Shown one piece after another: positions 17,298 through 25,888 of a DNA stretch of 64,000 bases. The notes under the pieces were generated by a model that saw nothing but the letters and a program-made list of their open reading frames with translations, had not been told where the DNA came from and did no database searches. The first letter of the stretch is position 1, and the number at the start of each line of letters is the position of its first letter. Both the position numbers and the translations under genes were made by a program. The stretch lies in NCBI RefSeq assembly GCF_001306175.1, contig NZ_LGKN01000003.1:930001-994000 (forward strand). Reading direction: 5' to 3'. The DNA is from Ardenticatena maritima (GTDB lineage Bacteria > Chloroflexota > Anaerolineae > Ardenticatenales > Ardenticatenaceae).

Positions 17298-17325
17298 AGT
17301 ATACTCAGCTCGCCCAACCCGACAA
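17298..17325 (-). promoter_or_regulatory. Promoter of tRNA-Leu
   Basis: On the minus strand TTGTCG, 16-nt spacer, TATACT; the start would fall near 17291, five bases before the mature tRNA. The -10 sits within an inverted repeat (GGGCGAG / CTCGCCC, 17291-17315) that could also fold in the 3' end of the PdtaR mRNA. Confidence 0.65.
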
Positions 17326-17329
17326 ACCG

Positions 17330-17926
17330 TCAGGATTTCTTTTCCGCCTGCTCCGCTTCGTATGTCAAAATAATGGCTTCGGCAATCTCGCGCATGGGGC
17401 GGCGCGTGTTCATGCTCATCTTTTGAATACGGCGGAACGCCTCGGCTTCCTTCAAACCGTCGCGGTCCATCAAAATCCCCTTGGCGCGGTCCACCAGTTT
17501 GCGCGTTTCCAGCGCCTCTTTCAAATCTTGCACCTGTTCTTCCAATTCGCGGAATTCGCGGAAACGCTCCATCGCCACTTCGATGACGGGCGTCAAATCA
17601 CTTTCGCGGAACGGTTTGATGAGATAGCCCACCACGCCGGCTTCTTTGGCCTGCTCAATCAAATCGCGCTGGCTGAACGCCGTCAACAGCACCACCGGGG
17701 CAATGCGTTCCTCCGTCAAAATGCGTGCCGCTTCAATGCCGTCCATGTCGGGCATTTTGATATCCATGATGACGATATCAGGCTTCAACTCACGCGCCAG
17801 GCGCACAGCATCACGCCCGTTGCTGGCCTCCCCCACCACGAGATAGCCCAGCGACGTGAGCATCTCTTTGAGGTCCATGCGAATAATCGACTCATCGTCT
17901 GCAATCACCACACGTTTGCGAGTCAT
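17330..17926 (-). CDS. ANTAR-domain response regulator (PdtaR-like)
   Basis: A 198-residue regulator. Residues 1-120 are a receiver domain (acidic pocket near 10-11, phospho-acceptor D55 in VIMDIKMP, Lys in LIKPF). A coiled segment leads into an ANTAR RNA-binding domain around 135-190 (TRKLVDRAKGILMDRDGL, then RRIQKMSMNTRRPM). ANTAR proteins bind paired RNA hairpins and prevent termination. The partner kinase gene ends 27 nt upstream, so this is a PdtaS-PdtaR pair. The start at 17926 follows GGAGG. It acts on transcript leaders, not promoters; targets are unknown. Confidence 0.9.
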   Translation of the reverse strand: MTRKRVVIADDESIIRMDLKEMLTSLGYLVVGEASNGRDAVRLARELKPDIVIMDIKMPDMDGIEAARILTEERIAPVVLLTAFSQRDLIEQAKEAGVVGYLIKPFRESDLTPVIEVAMERFREFRELEEQVQDLKEALETRKLVDRAKGILMDRDGLKEAEAFRRIQKMSMNTRRPMREIAEAIILTYEAEQAEKKS

Positions 17927-17953
17927 AGGCTCATCCTCCCCACGCATTTTGAT

Positions 17954-19411
17954 TTAGAATTCATCGTCATGTTGCGGCAATGCTTTCGGGAACCGCACAA
18001 ACGCCGTTGCGCCTTCCCCATCAGCATTGTTTTCCAGCCGAAACGTCCCACGCAAATCCTGTTGTACCACAGTGCGAACGATTTGCAACCCCAGGCTACT
18101 GCTCTGCTCCAAGTCAAAGTCCGGCGGAAGCCCTACGCCATTGTCGCGCACTTGCAGCACAACATCATGCCCTTCATCTTCTAAAACCACAACCACCTCG
18201 CCCTGGTCACGCCCTTCAAAGCCATGTTCCAGTGCGTTGAGCAACAATTCGTTGATGACGAGCGCGCAAATCGTCGTCTGCTGCGGCGCCAAGAAAATGG
18301 AAGCCCCTTCAACGCGGAACGAGATAGGTTGCTCGCGGGCGATGACGCTTTCTTGCATTTGATGGGTAATCCGCGTCGCCACATCACGCAAATTGATAGA
18401 AATCCCCTCATGCTGAGACAAAAACTCATGCACCACGGCAACACTGAGGATACGATTGGTGCTTTCCTGCAAAATTTGGCGCGCCTGGGGGTCCTGCACG
18501 CGGCGCGATTGCATGCGCAACAACGAGGCTATCGTCTGCAAATTGTTCTTCACGCGGTGATGAATTTCCTGCACCATGGCGCGCTGAACCGCTTGCTGTT
18601 CGGCTTTGCGGCGCGCGCTGGTTGCATCGTGAATCGCCATGAGCACCACGCGGCGCTTCCAGGGTCCTACGGGCGTGGGTTGCCAATGGCGCACCGGCCA
18701 CCGCATGCGCCAGCGCGGCCCCACAATCGGAATCACTTTACGAATCCAAATGCGGTCCCCTTCCTGGCGCTCATCTTCAAAAGGCAACCGCTGCTCAAAG
18801 GCGCGCATCACCAATTCAGGGTCGGCGGTTTGCAGTTCTTCAATATGGCGTCCAACCAGTTCTTCGGTGTACTGCAACCGACGATACAAATGCGTTCCCA
18901 AACCGCTCAGGTAGATAATGCGCCCGCTTTCATTGACAACCATCAAGCCGTCGGTCTCTCGAAAGGGCGACATATCTTGCAAACCACTCAACCGCCCCCG
19001 CACAAGCATATCGCGCAAATCGTAAAGCGTGCGCCGAAAGACCCAAGAGCGCGTCAAGTGGCGTTCAAATTCAATGAGGCTTTTTTCAATAGAGAGCACC
19101 CCCACAATGCGCCCCTGCTCAAAAATAGGGACGGCTTCCTGGACGATATGCGAGCGGAAGCCCTGTTGTTCACGCGGGCGAATAACAGGGCGCTCCTGCG
19201 CGAATGCTTCATCCAGCGCCTCCTGCTCACCAGGCGACACCTGCCGACCAACCAAAGAGACGGTATGCACAGGCGGCACCGAATGTGGGCGTGCATGTTC
19301 AATTGCCAAAAAAGAGCCGCCAGGCTGCACTTCATACAAAATCACATCAGCGCGATTCAAATCGGCAAAAAGTGGCAGACCTGCGGCAACTGCTTGCAAG
19401 ATATCCGTCAC
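17954..19411 (-). CDS. Sensor histidine kinase, HisKA_2/PdtaS type (GAF-PAS)
   Basis: A 485-residue soluble kinase with no membrane segment. An N-terminal GAF-like sensor (residues about 1-120) is followed by a PAS-like domain (about 150-260). The H-box is of the HWE/HisKA_2 type (EIHHRVKNNLQTIASLLRMQ, near 300), then an ATP-binding domain with INELLLNALEHG and DNGVGLP. It begins with GTG six bases after GAGGAA. It most likely phosphorylates the ANTAR regulator encoded 27 nt downstream. The signal is unknown; soluble PdtaS proteins sense cytosolic ligands or metals. Confidence 0.9.
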   Translation of the reverse strand: MTDILQAVAAGLPLFADLNRADVILYEVQPGGSFLAIEHARPHSVPPVHTVSLVGRQVSPGEQEALDEAFAQERPVIRPREQQGFRSHIVQEAVPIFEQGRIVGVLSIEKSLIEFERHLTRSWVFRRTLYDLRDMLVRGRLSGLQDMSPFRETDGLMVVNESGRIIYLSGLGTHLYRRLQYTEELVGRHIEELQTADPELVMRAFEQRLPFEDERQEGDRIWIRKVIPIVGPRWRMRWPVRHWQPTPVGPWKRRVVLMAIHDATSARRKAEQQAVQRAMVQEIHHRVKNNLQTIASLLRMQSRRVQDPQARQILQESTNRILSVAVVHEFLSQHEGISINLRDVATRITHQMQESVIAREQPISFRVEGASIFLAPQQTTICALVINELLLNALEHGFEGRDQGEVVVVLEDEGHDVVLQVRDNGVGLPPDFDLEQSSSLGLQIVRTVVQQDLRGTFRLENNADGEGATAFVRFPKALPQHDDEF

Positions 19412-19450
19412 CGTACTTCCTCGTCGGTGTCAGTCGGTTGTTCAATGCGT

Positions 19451-19479
19451 ATCATACTCGACGGCGGGCAAGATTTCAA
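19451..19479 (-). promoter_or_regulatory. Promoter of the PdtaS-PdtaR operon
   Basis: Minus-strand TTGAAA, 17-nt spacer, TATGAT; start near 19444, about 33 nt before the GTG start of the kinase gene. Confidence 0.65.
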
Positions 19480-19500
19480 AACCTCAACCCACCGTTGGTC

Positions 19501-20130
19501 TCAAGCATTCTGCTTTCGATTGCGATACAACGTCGGGTCAACGACCTCCACCATGGCTTGGACATCCAAATGCCCACCCAAAAATGCGTTCACCTCTTCG
19601 GCAAAAGGCTGTGGATGAGCAACCATCTCGCCATACGGGACATACAAAACATCCATGTGGGGCTGTTGCGCCAACCACGTTTCAATCTGCGCCAGGTGGC
19701 GTGTGTAGAGTTCGCGCAACTTATCGTCATCCTGCTCGTTGGGGTCATGCCCGCGGCGGATGAGCATTTTGCGCTGTGAACGGAGCACCTCTTCCAGGTC
19801 GCGGCGCATGAAGATGATTTTGTAGTGGTACGTTTCAGGCAAATGTTGAAGCAGCACCGAAATAATCTTGACGGCTTTGCCCTGAGCCTGTGAAACCCAT
19901 TCCACATCACCTTTGGGCAAGGCTTTGACGCGCTCAAACTCGTAATACCCCTTGGGGTTGTCCTCATCCGCCTGGCGGATATTGTCCACCAGCAAGGGCA
20001 AGCCGCCGGCTTCCAGCATTTTCATCATCATCGAAGTCCCCGAACGCGGTAAACCAGACACAACAGTTACAAACGCATCCGTGGGGGCCTCCGGTTCTTG
20101 CTTGAACAAGCGTTGCAAGGCTTTCAACAT
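19501..20130 (-). CDS. Sulfotransferase-family protein
   Basis: A 209-residue protein with the PAPS 5'-phosphosulfate loop near the N-terminus (VVSGLPRSGTSMMMKML, residues about 23-39) and a 3'-phosphate-type segment (YKIIFMRRDLEEVLRSQRK near 100-118). These are the two nucleotide sites of the sulfotransferase fold. It is shorter than most sulfotransferases (about 250-300). The acceptor is unknown. Its start, AGGAG-preceded, lies 16 nt after the cupin gene, so the two are cotranscribed. Confidence 0.8.
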   Translation of the reverse strand: MLKALQRLFKQEPEAPTDAFVTVVSGLPRSGTSMMMKMLEAGGLPLLVDNIRQADEDNPKGYYEFERVKALPKGDVEWVSQAQGKAVKIISVLLQHLPETYHYKIIFMRRDLEEVLRSQRKMLIRRGHDPNEQDDDKLRELYTRHLAQIETWLAQQPHMDVLYVPYGEMVAHPQPFAEEVNAFLGGHLDVQAMVEVVDPTLYRNRKQNA

Positions 20131-20146
20131 AAACGGCTCTCTCCTT

Positions 20147-20476
20147 TCATTCCCCATGCAACTCTGGACGTGCAGGGCTAAACGCATCTACAACTTTTGC
20201 ACCTTCGGGGCCCGCTTTTGCGGCATGAGGAACATTGCCCGGCACCACAACCAGCTCGCCGGGGCGCAACGTGCGTGTTTCACCATCAAGCGTGAAAATG
20301 AGGCTGCCTTCAATAACAATCGTCGTCTGTTCAGCAGGATGACGATGTTCGGGGACGGCGGCATGCGGCTCAAACTCCACCACGGTCACCGTCATCTGGT
20401 CGCCCCAAAAACTGCGAAAAACCACACCCGGGGCTAAATCGCGCGTTGCCCGGTCGGCAAGACGATAAAATGGCAT
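20147..20476 (-). CDS. Small cupin-domain protein
   Basis: A 109-residue single cupin barrel. Motif 1 metal ligands are in PEHRHPAEQTTIVIEG (His, His, Glu) and motif 2 is PGNVPHAA. The fold binds a divalent metal and may be an enzyme or a ligand sensor; nothing narrows it. The start at 20476 has AAGGAG six bases upstream. It is the first gene of a pair with the sulfotransferase gene. Confidence 0.82.
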   Translation of the reverse strand: MPFYRLADRATRDLAPGVVFRSFWGDQMTVTVVEFEPHAAVPEHRHPAEQTTIVIEGSLIFTLDGETRTLRPGELVVVPGNVPHAAKAGPEGAKVVDAFSPARPELHGE

Positions 20477-20519
20477 CTCATGCTCCTTTCGTCGTTGCTC
20501 GGCTTTCGCTCTGTTTGCC

Positions 20520-20547
20520 ATTGTATCGCGCAATCCAATTCTGGCAA
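20520..20547 (-). promoter_or_regulatory. Promoter of the cupin-sulfotransferase pair
   Basis: Minus-strand TTGCCA, 16-nt spacer, TACAAT; start near 20513, about 37 nt before the cupin ATG. Confidence 0.6.
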
Positions 20548-20591
20548 TGACGTACATGCGCCGAGCAAGCAAGCCAGGTGTTTGAGCGCAT

Positions 20592-20619
20592 TTGACAGAA
20601 ACACAAAAGGGTGTATACT
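20592..20619 (+). promoter_or_regulatory. Promoter of the first cold-shock gene
   Basis: A near-consensus promoter: TTGACA, 16-nt spacer, TATACT. Transcription would start near 20626 and give a leader of about 119 nt. Confidence 0.8.
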
Positions 20620-20626
20620 TGTTTTT

Positions 20627-20685
20627 GTTGGATGCAGTACAGGAGTTTCAGTACAGCACCGGCGCCAGCCGGTTGTTTTGTTTTC
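20627..20685 (+). promoter_or_regulatory. Cold-shock leader with shared 5' element and terminator-like hairpin (copy 1)
   Basis: The transcript begins with GTTGGATGCAGTACAG, nearly identical to the start of the second csp transcript. At 20658-20673 a perfect 6-bp stem (ACCGGC / GCCGGT, loop GCCA) is followed by TGTTTTGTTTT, the layout of an intrinsic terminator, 70 nt before the coding start. A regulated leader is inferred from the two copies having the same order. Confidence 0.55.
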
Positions 20686-20744
20686 TGGCCCCACGTACTT
20701 CGTCCCACGTTTTATCAAGTTTCCATTTCAAAGGAGCAAGTCTT

Positions 20745-20957
20745 ATGAGTAACCGTCAGCGTGGAACCGTCAAGTGGTTTAACCGTGAAAAAGGGTATGG
20801 TTTCATTACCCCCGACAACGGTGGCCGCGACATCTTTGTCCATTACAGCGCCATTGATGGCGACGGATTCCGCAATCTCGATGAAGGCGAAATCGTCGAG
20901 TTCGACATTGGGACGAGCGACAAGGGGCCTCGCGCGGTCAACGTTAGCCGTGCGTAA
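20745..20957 (+). CDS. Cold-shock-domain protein (CspA family), first copy
   Basis: A 70-residue single cold-shock domain, the usual CspA size. RNP1 is seen as KGYGFI and RNP2 as DIFVHYSAI; the N-terminal GTVKWFN is diagnostic. The protein binds single-stranded nucleic acid and melts RNA hairpins, and some family members are transcription antiterminators. The start is fixed by AAGGAG. It has its own promoter and terminator. The next gene, 208 nt downstream, is a close paralogue (about 85 % identical by eye). Confidence 0.95.
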   Translation: MSNRQRGTVKWFNREKGYGFITPDNGGRDIFVHYSAIDGDGFRNLDEGEIVEFDIGTSDKGPRAVNVSRA

Positions 20958-20971
20958 TGCCGAACGCTCAG

Positions 20972-21004
20972 AAACGCCCTCGCTTTGCGGGGGCGTTTTT
21001 TTAT
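20972..21004 (+). terminator. Terminator of the first cold-shock gene
   Basis: AAACGCCC pairs with GGGCGTTT across a short loop (with an extra CG pair and one unpaired T), followed by a run of T. Confidence 0.85.
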
Positions 21005-21009
21005 TGCTT

Positions 21010-21038
21010 TTGACAGATTCACCCCTTCATGCTATAGT
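21010..21038 (+). promoter_or_regulatory. Promoter of the second cold-shock gene
   Basis: TTGACA, 17-nt spacer, TATAGT; start near 21045, leader about 121 nt. Confidence 0.8.
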
Positions 21039-21045
21039 GGTGCCC

Positions 21046-21104
21046 GTTGGACGCAGTACCGCGGTGTTTCGACTTACATCGGCCAGCCTGCGCTGGCCTT
21101 TTTT
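21046..21104 (+). promoter_or_regulatory. Cold-shock leader with shared 5' element and terminator-like hairpin (copy 2)
   Basis: The leader begins GTTGGACGCAGTACCG, matching copy 1 at 14 of 16 positions. At 21081-21098 a perfect 7-bp stem (GGCCAGC / GCTGGCC, loop CTGC) runs straight into TTTTTT at 21099-21104, a textbook intrinsic terminator placed upstream of the coding region. This suggests attenuation. Confidence 0.6.
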
Positions 21105-21165
21105 GTTAGAGGCCCCGCACGCGTCCTCGTTTCACCAACTTTTCAGTACAAAAGGAGTACGTCTT

Positions 21166-21381
21166 ATGAGCGAACGTCAACGTGGGACCGTCAAGTGGTT
21201 CAACCGTGAGAAGGGCTACGGCTTTATTTCCCCTGAGAACGGTGGCCGCGACATCTTCGTGCATTACAGCGCTATCGAAGGTGAAGGCTTCCGCAATCTC
21301 GATGAAGGCGAAACCGTCGAGTTTGGCATCGAAACGAGTGACAAGGGGCCGCGCGCGGTCAATGTGACTCGCGTCCACTAA
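21166..21381 (+). CDS. Cold-shock-domain protein (CspA family), second copy
   Basis: A 71-residue cold-shock protein with the same RNP motifs (KGYGFI and DIFVHYSAI) and an AAAGGAG ribosome site. It differs from the first copy by a few residues, mainly IEGEG for IDGDG and GIETSD for DIGTSD, and ends in TRVH. Separate promoter, leader and terminator show that the two copies are independent units that arose by tandem duplication. Confidence 0.95.
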   Translation: MSERQRGTVKWFNREKGYGFISPENGGRDIFVHYSAIEGEGFRNLDEGETVEFGIETSDKGPRAVNVTRVH

Positions 21382-21400
21382 GTAAGCCCACCACGAAGCA

Positions 21401-21432
21401 AAAAGCACCGACTGCGTGTCGGTGCTTTTTTG
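21401..21432 (+). terminator. Terminator of the second cold-shock gene
   Basis: A 12-bp perfect stem (AAAAGCACCGAC / GTCGGTGCTTTT, loop TGCGT) with T continuing after the stem. The gap to the converging glucosidase gene is 27 nt, and the A-tract on the other side may let it act both ways. Confidence 0.9.
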
Positions 21433-21458
21433 ATTGTGCCACACCTTCTCCCCCGTTT

Positions 21459-23048
21459 TCAAACCATAGCCACTATGCCTTCGTTCGGGCGCAACCGCAA
21501 TTCCCGGTTGGTCACCAGTTCGTTGCGGTCGAGATAGGTGGAGAGCACGATATTCGCCGAGGAAAAGGCTTCAGGCAGGAGTGCACCCTGGGGTTGGTCG
21601 GTGAAGTTGAGCACGATGAGATACCGCTCATTTGGCGCTTCGCGCAAGTAGGCCAGCAAGCCGTCGGGGGCGTCAAGTGTGCGAATGCTCCCCCTGTTGA
21701 GCGCCGGTGCGGCGCGGCGCAAGCCAATCAGCGCCCGCGTCAGGGTCAACATGGATGTTGGGTCGTGGCGTTGGGCGGCAACGTTGATGGTGCGATAGTT
21801 TTCGGCAAGCGGCAACCACGGTTCGACACCTGGGGGGCAAAATCCCGCATTGGGGCTGTCATCCCACTGCATGGGCGTGCGCGCAGGGTCGCGCCCAAAG
21901 CCAGGCGCGAGGCGCTCCCAGGGGTCTTGCACTCGTTCGGGTGGAATGGGCACATTCTCCATGCCGATTTCATCACCGTAGTACATGGTCGGAGTGCCGC
22001 GCACTGTGAGCAGGAACATGGCGGCGACACGCGCTTGCTCGCGCCCAATACGGCTGGCAATACGCGGCTGGTCATGATTGCCAAGCACCCAATTCGGCCA
22101 GGCGTGTGCAGGCAAGACACGTTCATACTCGTCAATCAGTTGTCGCACAACATCGGCCTTCCAGGGTGAAAAGAGCAAGCGAAAATTGAAAGGCAAATGC
22201 AGTTCATCCCCTTTCCCATAATGCGCCGCCATACGTTCAAACGGCAAATCCATTTCGCCAATGAGCACTTTATCTTTGCCAAATTCTTCAACTGTTTGGC
22301 GCAACCAGCGGTTGAATTGATGAATGTCGGGCGCAAAATCCATGGAATAGCGCTCAATGAGGCGGTCGGCGGGGTCCATGCCTTCACGCCAATTGGGGTT
22401 GGGCGGGTTATCGCGCAACAAGGGGTCTTTCATCACGCGAAAAGAAACATCCACGCGGAAACCGTCCACACCCCGGCGCAACCAGAAGCGCAAGACATCG
22501 AGCATGGCTGCGCGCACTTCTGGATTGCGCCAGTTGAGGTCGGGTTGTTCTTTGAGGAAGGAATGCAGGTAGTACTGCCCGGTGCGTTCGTCGTATTCCC
22601 AGGCTGAACCGCCCCCAAAGCGGCTCAACCAGTTGTTTGGCGGTCCGCCGTCAGGGGCGGGGTCGCGCCAGATGTACCAATCGCGCTTGGGGTTGTCGCG
22701 CGATGATCGTGATTCCTGAAACCATGGGTGCTGGTCGGATGTATGGTTGGGGACAAAATCAATGATGACACGCAAACCGCGACGGTGGCTTTCTTCGACA
22801 AGTCGGTCGAAATCGTCCAATGTGCCGAACATGGGATGCACGTCGGTATAATTGCTCACGTCATAGCCGAAGTCCGCCATGGGCGAGGGGTAGAAGGGCG
22901 AAATCCAGATAGCGTCCACTCCCAACCAGGCGAGATAATCCAGGCGCTGGATGATGCCGGGAAGGTCGCCAATGCCATCCCCGTTGCTATCCTGAAAACT
23001 GCGCGGGTAAATCTGGTAGATGATGCCTTTTTGCCACCAGTAGGCCAT
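21459..23048 (-). CDS. GH13 alpha-glucosidase / oligo-1,6-glucosidase
   Basis: A 529-residue family 13 glycoside hydrolase. The four conserved regions are seen: IDFVPNHTS, GFRVDVSF (nucleophile Asp), IGEMDLPF (acid/base Glu) and VLGNHDQPR (transition-state Asp). The N-terminus WWQKGIIYQIYPRSFQDSNG is typical of oligo-1,6-glucosidases, alpha-glucosidases and sucrose-type hydrolases, which are cytoplasmic; no signal peptide is present. Exact linkage preference is not readable. The start at 23048 has AAGGAG. It has its own promoter. Confidence 0.92.
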   Translation of the reverse strand: MAYWWQKGIIYQIYPRSFQDSNGDGIGDLPGIIQRLDYLAWLGVDAIWISPFYPSPMADFGYDVSNYTDVHPMFGTLDDFDRLVEESHRRGLRVIIDFVPNHTSDQHPWFQESRSSRDNPKRDWYIWRDPAPDGGPPNNWLSRFGGGSAWEYDERTGQYYLHSFLKEQPDLNWRNPEVRAAMLDVLRFWLRRGVDGFRVDVSFRVMKDPLLRDNPPNPNWREGMDPADRLIERYSMDFAPDIHQFNRWLRQTVEEFGKDKVLIGEMDLPFERMAAHYGKGDELHLPFNFRLLFSPWKADVVRQLIDEYERVLPAHAWPNWVLGNHDQPRIASRIGREQARVAAMFLLTVRGTPTMYYGDEIGMENVPIPPERVQDPWERLAPGFGRDPARTPMQWDDSPNAGFCPPGVEPWLPLAENYRTINVAAQRHDPTSMLTLTRALIGLRRAAPALNRGSIRTLDAPDGLLAYLREAPNERYLIVLNFTDQPQGALLPEAFSSANIVLSTYLDRNELVTNRELRLRPNEGIVAMV

Positions 23049-23082
23049 GCCGTTTCTCCTTGAAAAAAAGTGTGCGCTGCGA

Positions 23083-23110
23083 AGTGTAAGCGTCATGCCT
23101 TCGCTTGCAA
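23083..23110 (-). promoter_or_regulatory. Promoter of the GH13 gene
   Basis: Minus-strand TTGCAA, 16-nt spacer, TACACT; start near 23076, about 28 nt before the ATG. It abuts the terminator of the upstream folate gene. Confidence 0.6.
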
Positions 23111-23112
23111 AT

Positions 23113-23148
23113 AGAAAAGCCCTGACCAATCACGGAGCGGTCAGGGCT
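23113..23148 (-). terminator. Terminator of the formate-THF ligase gene
   Basis: A 10-bp perfect stem (AGCCCTGACC / GGTCAGGGCT, 11-nt loop); on the minus strand it is followed by TTTCTATTTG. Confidence 0.8.
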
Positions 23149-23165
23149 TCTGAAAAGAGGCGAGA

Positions 23166-24965
23166 CTAGAACAAGCCGACCACGTTGCCATCCTCGTCAA
23201 TATCCACATTCATGAACGCGGGTGTTGCGGGCAAGCCGGGCATGGTCTTCATTTCGCCGGCAAGCGGGTAAATGAACCCCGCCCCTACGCTTGCGCGCAC
23301 TTCGCGGATGGGGAAGATGAAGCCACGCGGCGCGCCTTTGAGCGTGGGGTCATGTGAAAGCGAGAGGTGCGTTTTGGCGATACAGATGGGCAGGTTGCCG
23401 AAGCCGCTTTGCTCGTAGGCTTTGATTTGCTGTTCGGCTTCGCTGCTGAATTCCACATCCGCCGCACCATAGACTTGTGTGGCAATGATGCGGATTTTCT
23501 CCTTGATCGGCAGGTCGAGGTCGTACAAAAAGCGGAAGTTGGACGGCTGCTCACACGCTTGGACGACGGCTTCCGCCAAGGCACGCGCGCCTTCGCCGCC
23601 GTCCGCCCAGTGGGTGGTTGGTACTGCCGCCAGCGCCCCGGCGTCGGTCGCGATTTTTTGCACCAACGCGACTTCGGCGTCGGTATCGGTGGGGAAGCGG
23701 TTGATAGCCACCACCACCGGCACGCCGTACAGTTTGGCGATTTCGATGTGGCGCACGAGGTTGGCGGCGCCTTTTTCCACCAATTCGAGGTTTTCTTCGA
23801 CGTACTCGCGCGGCAATTCGTAGCCAGGCACCACTTTGGGACCGCCGCCGTGCATTTTCAAGGCACGAATGGTCGCCACAAGCACCACAGCGTTGGGCGT
23901 CAGGCCGGATGCGCGACACTTGATGTCGAAGAACTTTTCCATGCCGATATCGGAGCCAAAGCCGGCTTCGGTGACGACATAGTCGGCGAGTTTGAGGGCG
24001 ACTTTGTCGGCAACGATGGAACTGTTGCCGTGGGCGATATTCGCAAAAGGTCCTGCGTGCACGAACGCAAGTTGCCCTTCAAGCGTTTGCAAGATGTTGG
24101 GGTGGATGGCGTCCTTCATCAACACGGTCATGGCGCCGGCGACGCCCAAATCTTCGGTGGTGACGGGTTTGCCCTCGAAGGAGTAGCCCACCACAATGCG
24201 CCCGATACGTGTGCGCATATCGCGCAAGGCTTCGCGGTAATTGTTGCCATTGACAAGTGCGAGAATCGCCATGACTTCGGACGCCACCGAAATGTCATAC
24301 CCCGCCTCGCGCGGGTAGCCGTCCCATTTGTCCCCCAACCCCACCACAATGTTGCGCAAAGCGCGGTCGTTGACGTCCACCACCCGATTCCAGGTGATGG
24401 TGTAGGGGTTGATGTTCAGGCGCGGCAAGCCGTTGGGATGTTTTTCGCTACGCGTGCGCTTCGCCCAGCGGTCGCCGGGGTAGTTGCGTTCGTGCATCAT
24501 GCGCGCATCCAGCGCCGCGGCACACAGGTTGTGGGCGGCGCTGACCGCGTGCAGGTCGCCCGTGAGGTGCAGGTTGAAATCTTCCATGGGCACAACCTGG
24601 GAATAGCCGCCACCGGCTGCGCCCCCCTTGATGCTGAAAGTGGGACCCATCGAGGGTTGGCGGATACAGACAGCGGCTTTGTGCCCCAACTGCCCCAAGC
24701 CTTGCACCAAGCCGATGGATGTGGTGGTTTTGCCTTCACCCAGCGGTGTGGGGGTAATCGCCGTCACAACGATGTATTTGCCATCGGGGCGGTTCTGCAA
24801 ACGTTCAAGAACGTCGAGATGGACCTTGGCTTTATACTTGCCGTAGAGGATAAGGTCATCCTCTTCCAAGCCATAGGTCGCGGCGAGGTCGCGAATGGGG
24901 ATGAGTTCAGCAGACTGCGCGATTTCAAGGTCGCTTGGAACGGGTTTGGTTTTGACGACGGGCAT
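23166..24965 (-). CDS. fhs: Formate--tetrahydrofolate ligase
   Basis: A 599-residue enzyme that makes 10-formyl-THF from formate, THF and ATP. The P-loop-type motif [13 protein letters not shown] is near residue 70, followed by the Fhs signatures [20 protein letters not shown] and [16 protein letters not shown]. It is slightly longer than the usual 555-560 residues, partly through its N-terminus. The ATG at 24965 follows GGAGG. Its neighbour 92 nt upstream is a homocysteine methyltransferase-like gene, so the pair belongs to one-carbon metabolism. A terminator follows. Confidence 0.95.
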   Translation of the reverse strand: MPVVKTKPVPSDLEIAQSAELIPIRDLAATYGLEEDDLILYGKYKAKVHLDVLERLQNRPDGKYIVVTAITPTPLGEGKTTTSIGLVQGLGQLGHKAAVCIRQPSMGPTFSIKGGAAGGGYSQVVPMEDFNLHLTGDLHAVSAAHNLCAAALDARMMHERNYPGDRWAKRTRSEKHPNGLPRLNINPYTITWNRVVDVNDRALRNIVVGLGDKWDGYPREAGYDISVASEVMAILALVNGNNYREALRDMRTRIGRIVVGYSFEGKPVTTEDLGVAGAMTVLMKDAIHPNILQTLEGQLAFVHAGPFANIAHGNSSIVADKVALKLADYVVTEAGFGSDIGMEKFFDIKCRASGLTPNAVVLVATIRALKMHGGGPKVVPGYELPREYVEENLELVEKGAANLVRHIEIAKLYGVPVVVAINRFPTDTDAEVALVQKIATDAGALAAVPTTHWADGGEGARALAEAVVQACEQPSNFRFLYDLDLPIKEKIRIIATQVYGAADVEFSSEAEQQIKAYEQSGFGNLPICIAKTHLSLSHDPTLKGAPRGFIFPIREVRASVGAGFIYPLAGEMKTMPGLPATPAFMNVDIDEDGNVVGLF

Positions 24966-25057
24966 CGTTGCCTCCTTTTTCAGTATGGTTCGGTGAAAGA
25001 GCCTTTGCACACGCGGCTATGCTCGCAGGTTCAACGTCTTTTGTCAATTGATGTTTG

Positions 25058-25888
25058 TCATGTCTGTTGCTGCGCAATGCCCATATCCAGCGCCTGCGCC
25101 ATAGCCGCCAGGTGCGCCGGTGTTGTGCCACAGCAGCCGCCAATCAAGCGGGCGCCCAGCCGCGCAACACGGCGAGCGTGCGCCGCCATCTCGTCTGGTG
25201 TGGCATAGGTGGGGGGCAAGCCGGCATTGCTTTTGGCGACGAGCAGCGCATCGGGCGTCGCGTCGGCCATTTCGGCAATCACGCGCTCCGTTTCGCGGGG
25301 ACCTGCGCCGCAATTCGCGCCAAACGCGAACACCCCCAGCGAGTGCAAGGTCTGCGCGACTTCGCGGGGAGACGCCCCATCAACCGTACACCCGTTAGCA
25401 TGAAAACTGAACGTGACGACGATAGGGCATGGGGCGAACATGCTCAAACGGTCAACAAGACGCACAAGCGGGGCGAGCGCCACCTGTGTTTCCAGCCACA
25501 GCCAATCTGCACCAGCCGCCACCAGCGCCTGCGCTTGTTCAAGAAGGGCTTGCAACGCTTCTTCCTGTTCGTCTATCGGTGGCCCCAGGGAAGCCGCCAC
25601 ACGCACAGGCTGGGACGCCTGCTCTGCGGCACGCCGCGCGAGCGCCACAGCACGCCGATTGAGCGCGTCCACTTGGCGCGCCAATCCATACGGCGCCAAG
25701 AAGGGGCGTTGCGCTGTCAGGGTATTGGTGAGGAGCACCTGCGCGCCGGCGGCGACATAGGCGCGATGCACGCGCAGCACCGCCAGCGGGTGCGTCCACG
25801 TCCAGAGCGCGGCAGGCGTGCCGGGCGGCAAACCGGCTTGTTGCAACATGGTGCCCATGGCGCCATCAAGCAAGGTTATCGTGCGCAT
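25058..25888 (-). CDS. Homocysteine S-methyltransferase-domain protein
   Basis: A 276-residue TIM barrel of the Hcy/betaine methyltransferase family. The N-terminal LLDGAMGTML is the family opening. Zinc cysteines are in GANCGAGP near 195 and GGCCGTTP near 252. It corresponds to the N-terminal homocysteine module of MetH standing alone; it may use a separate corrinoid or folate partner, or S-methylmethionine. The ATG at 25888 overlaps the TGA of the GGDEF gene (TGATG), so translation is coupled to that unrelated signalling gene. Confidence 0.82.
   Translation of the reverse strand: MRTITLLDGAMGTMLQQAGLPPGTPAALWTWTHPLAVLRVHRAYVAAGAQVLLTNTLTAQRPFLAPYGLARQVDALNRRAVALARRAAEQASQPVRVAASLGPPIDEQEEALQALLEQAQALVAAGADWLWLETQVALAPLVRLVDRLSMFAPCPIVVTFSFHANGCTVDGASPREVAQTLHSLGVFAFGANCGAGPRETERVIAEMADATPDALLVAKSNAGLPPTYATPDEMAAHARRVARLGARLIGGCCGTTPAHLAAMAQALDMGIAQQQT

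Noticed and set aside
20745-21381. Cold-shock tandem as one two-gene operon
   Set aside because: A strong terminator and a near-consensus promoter lie between the two genes, so they are separate units.
23367-25208. 613-codon plus-strand frame opposite fhs
   Set aside because: Mirror frame of a highly conserved enzyme; no motif.
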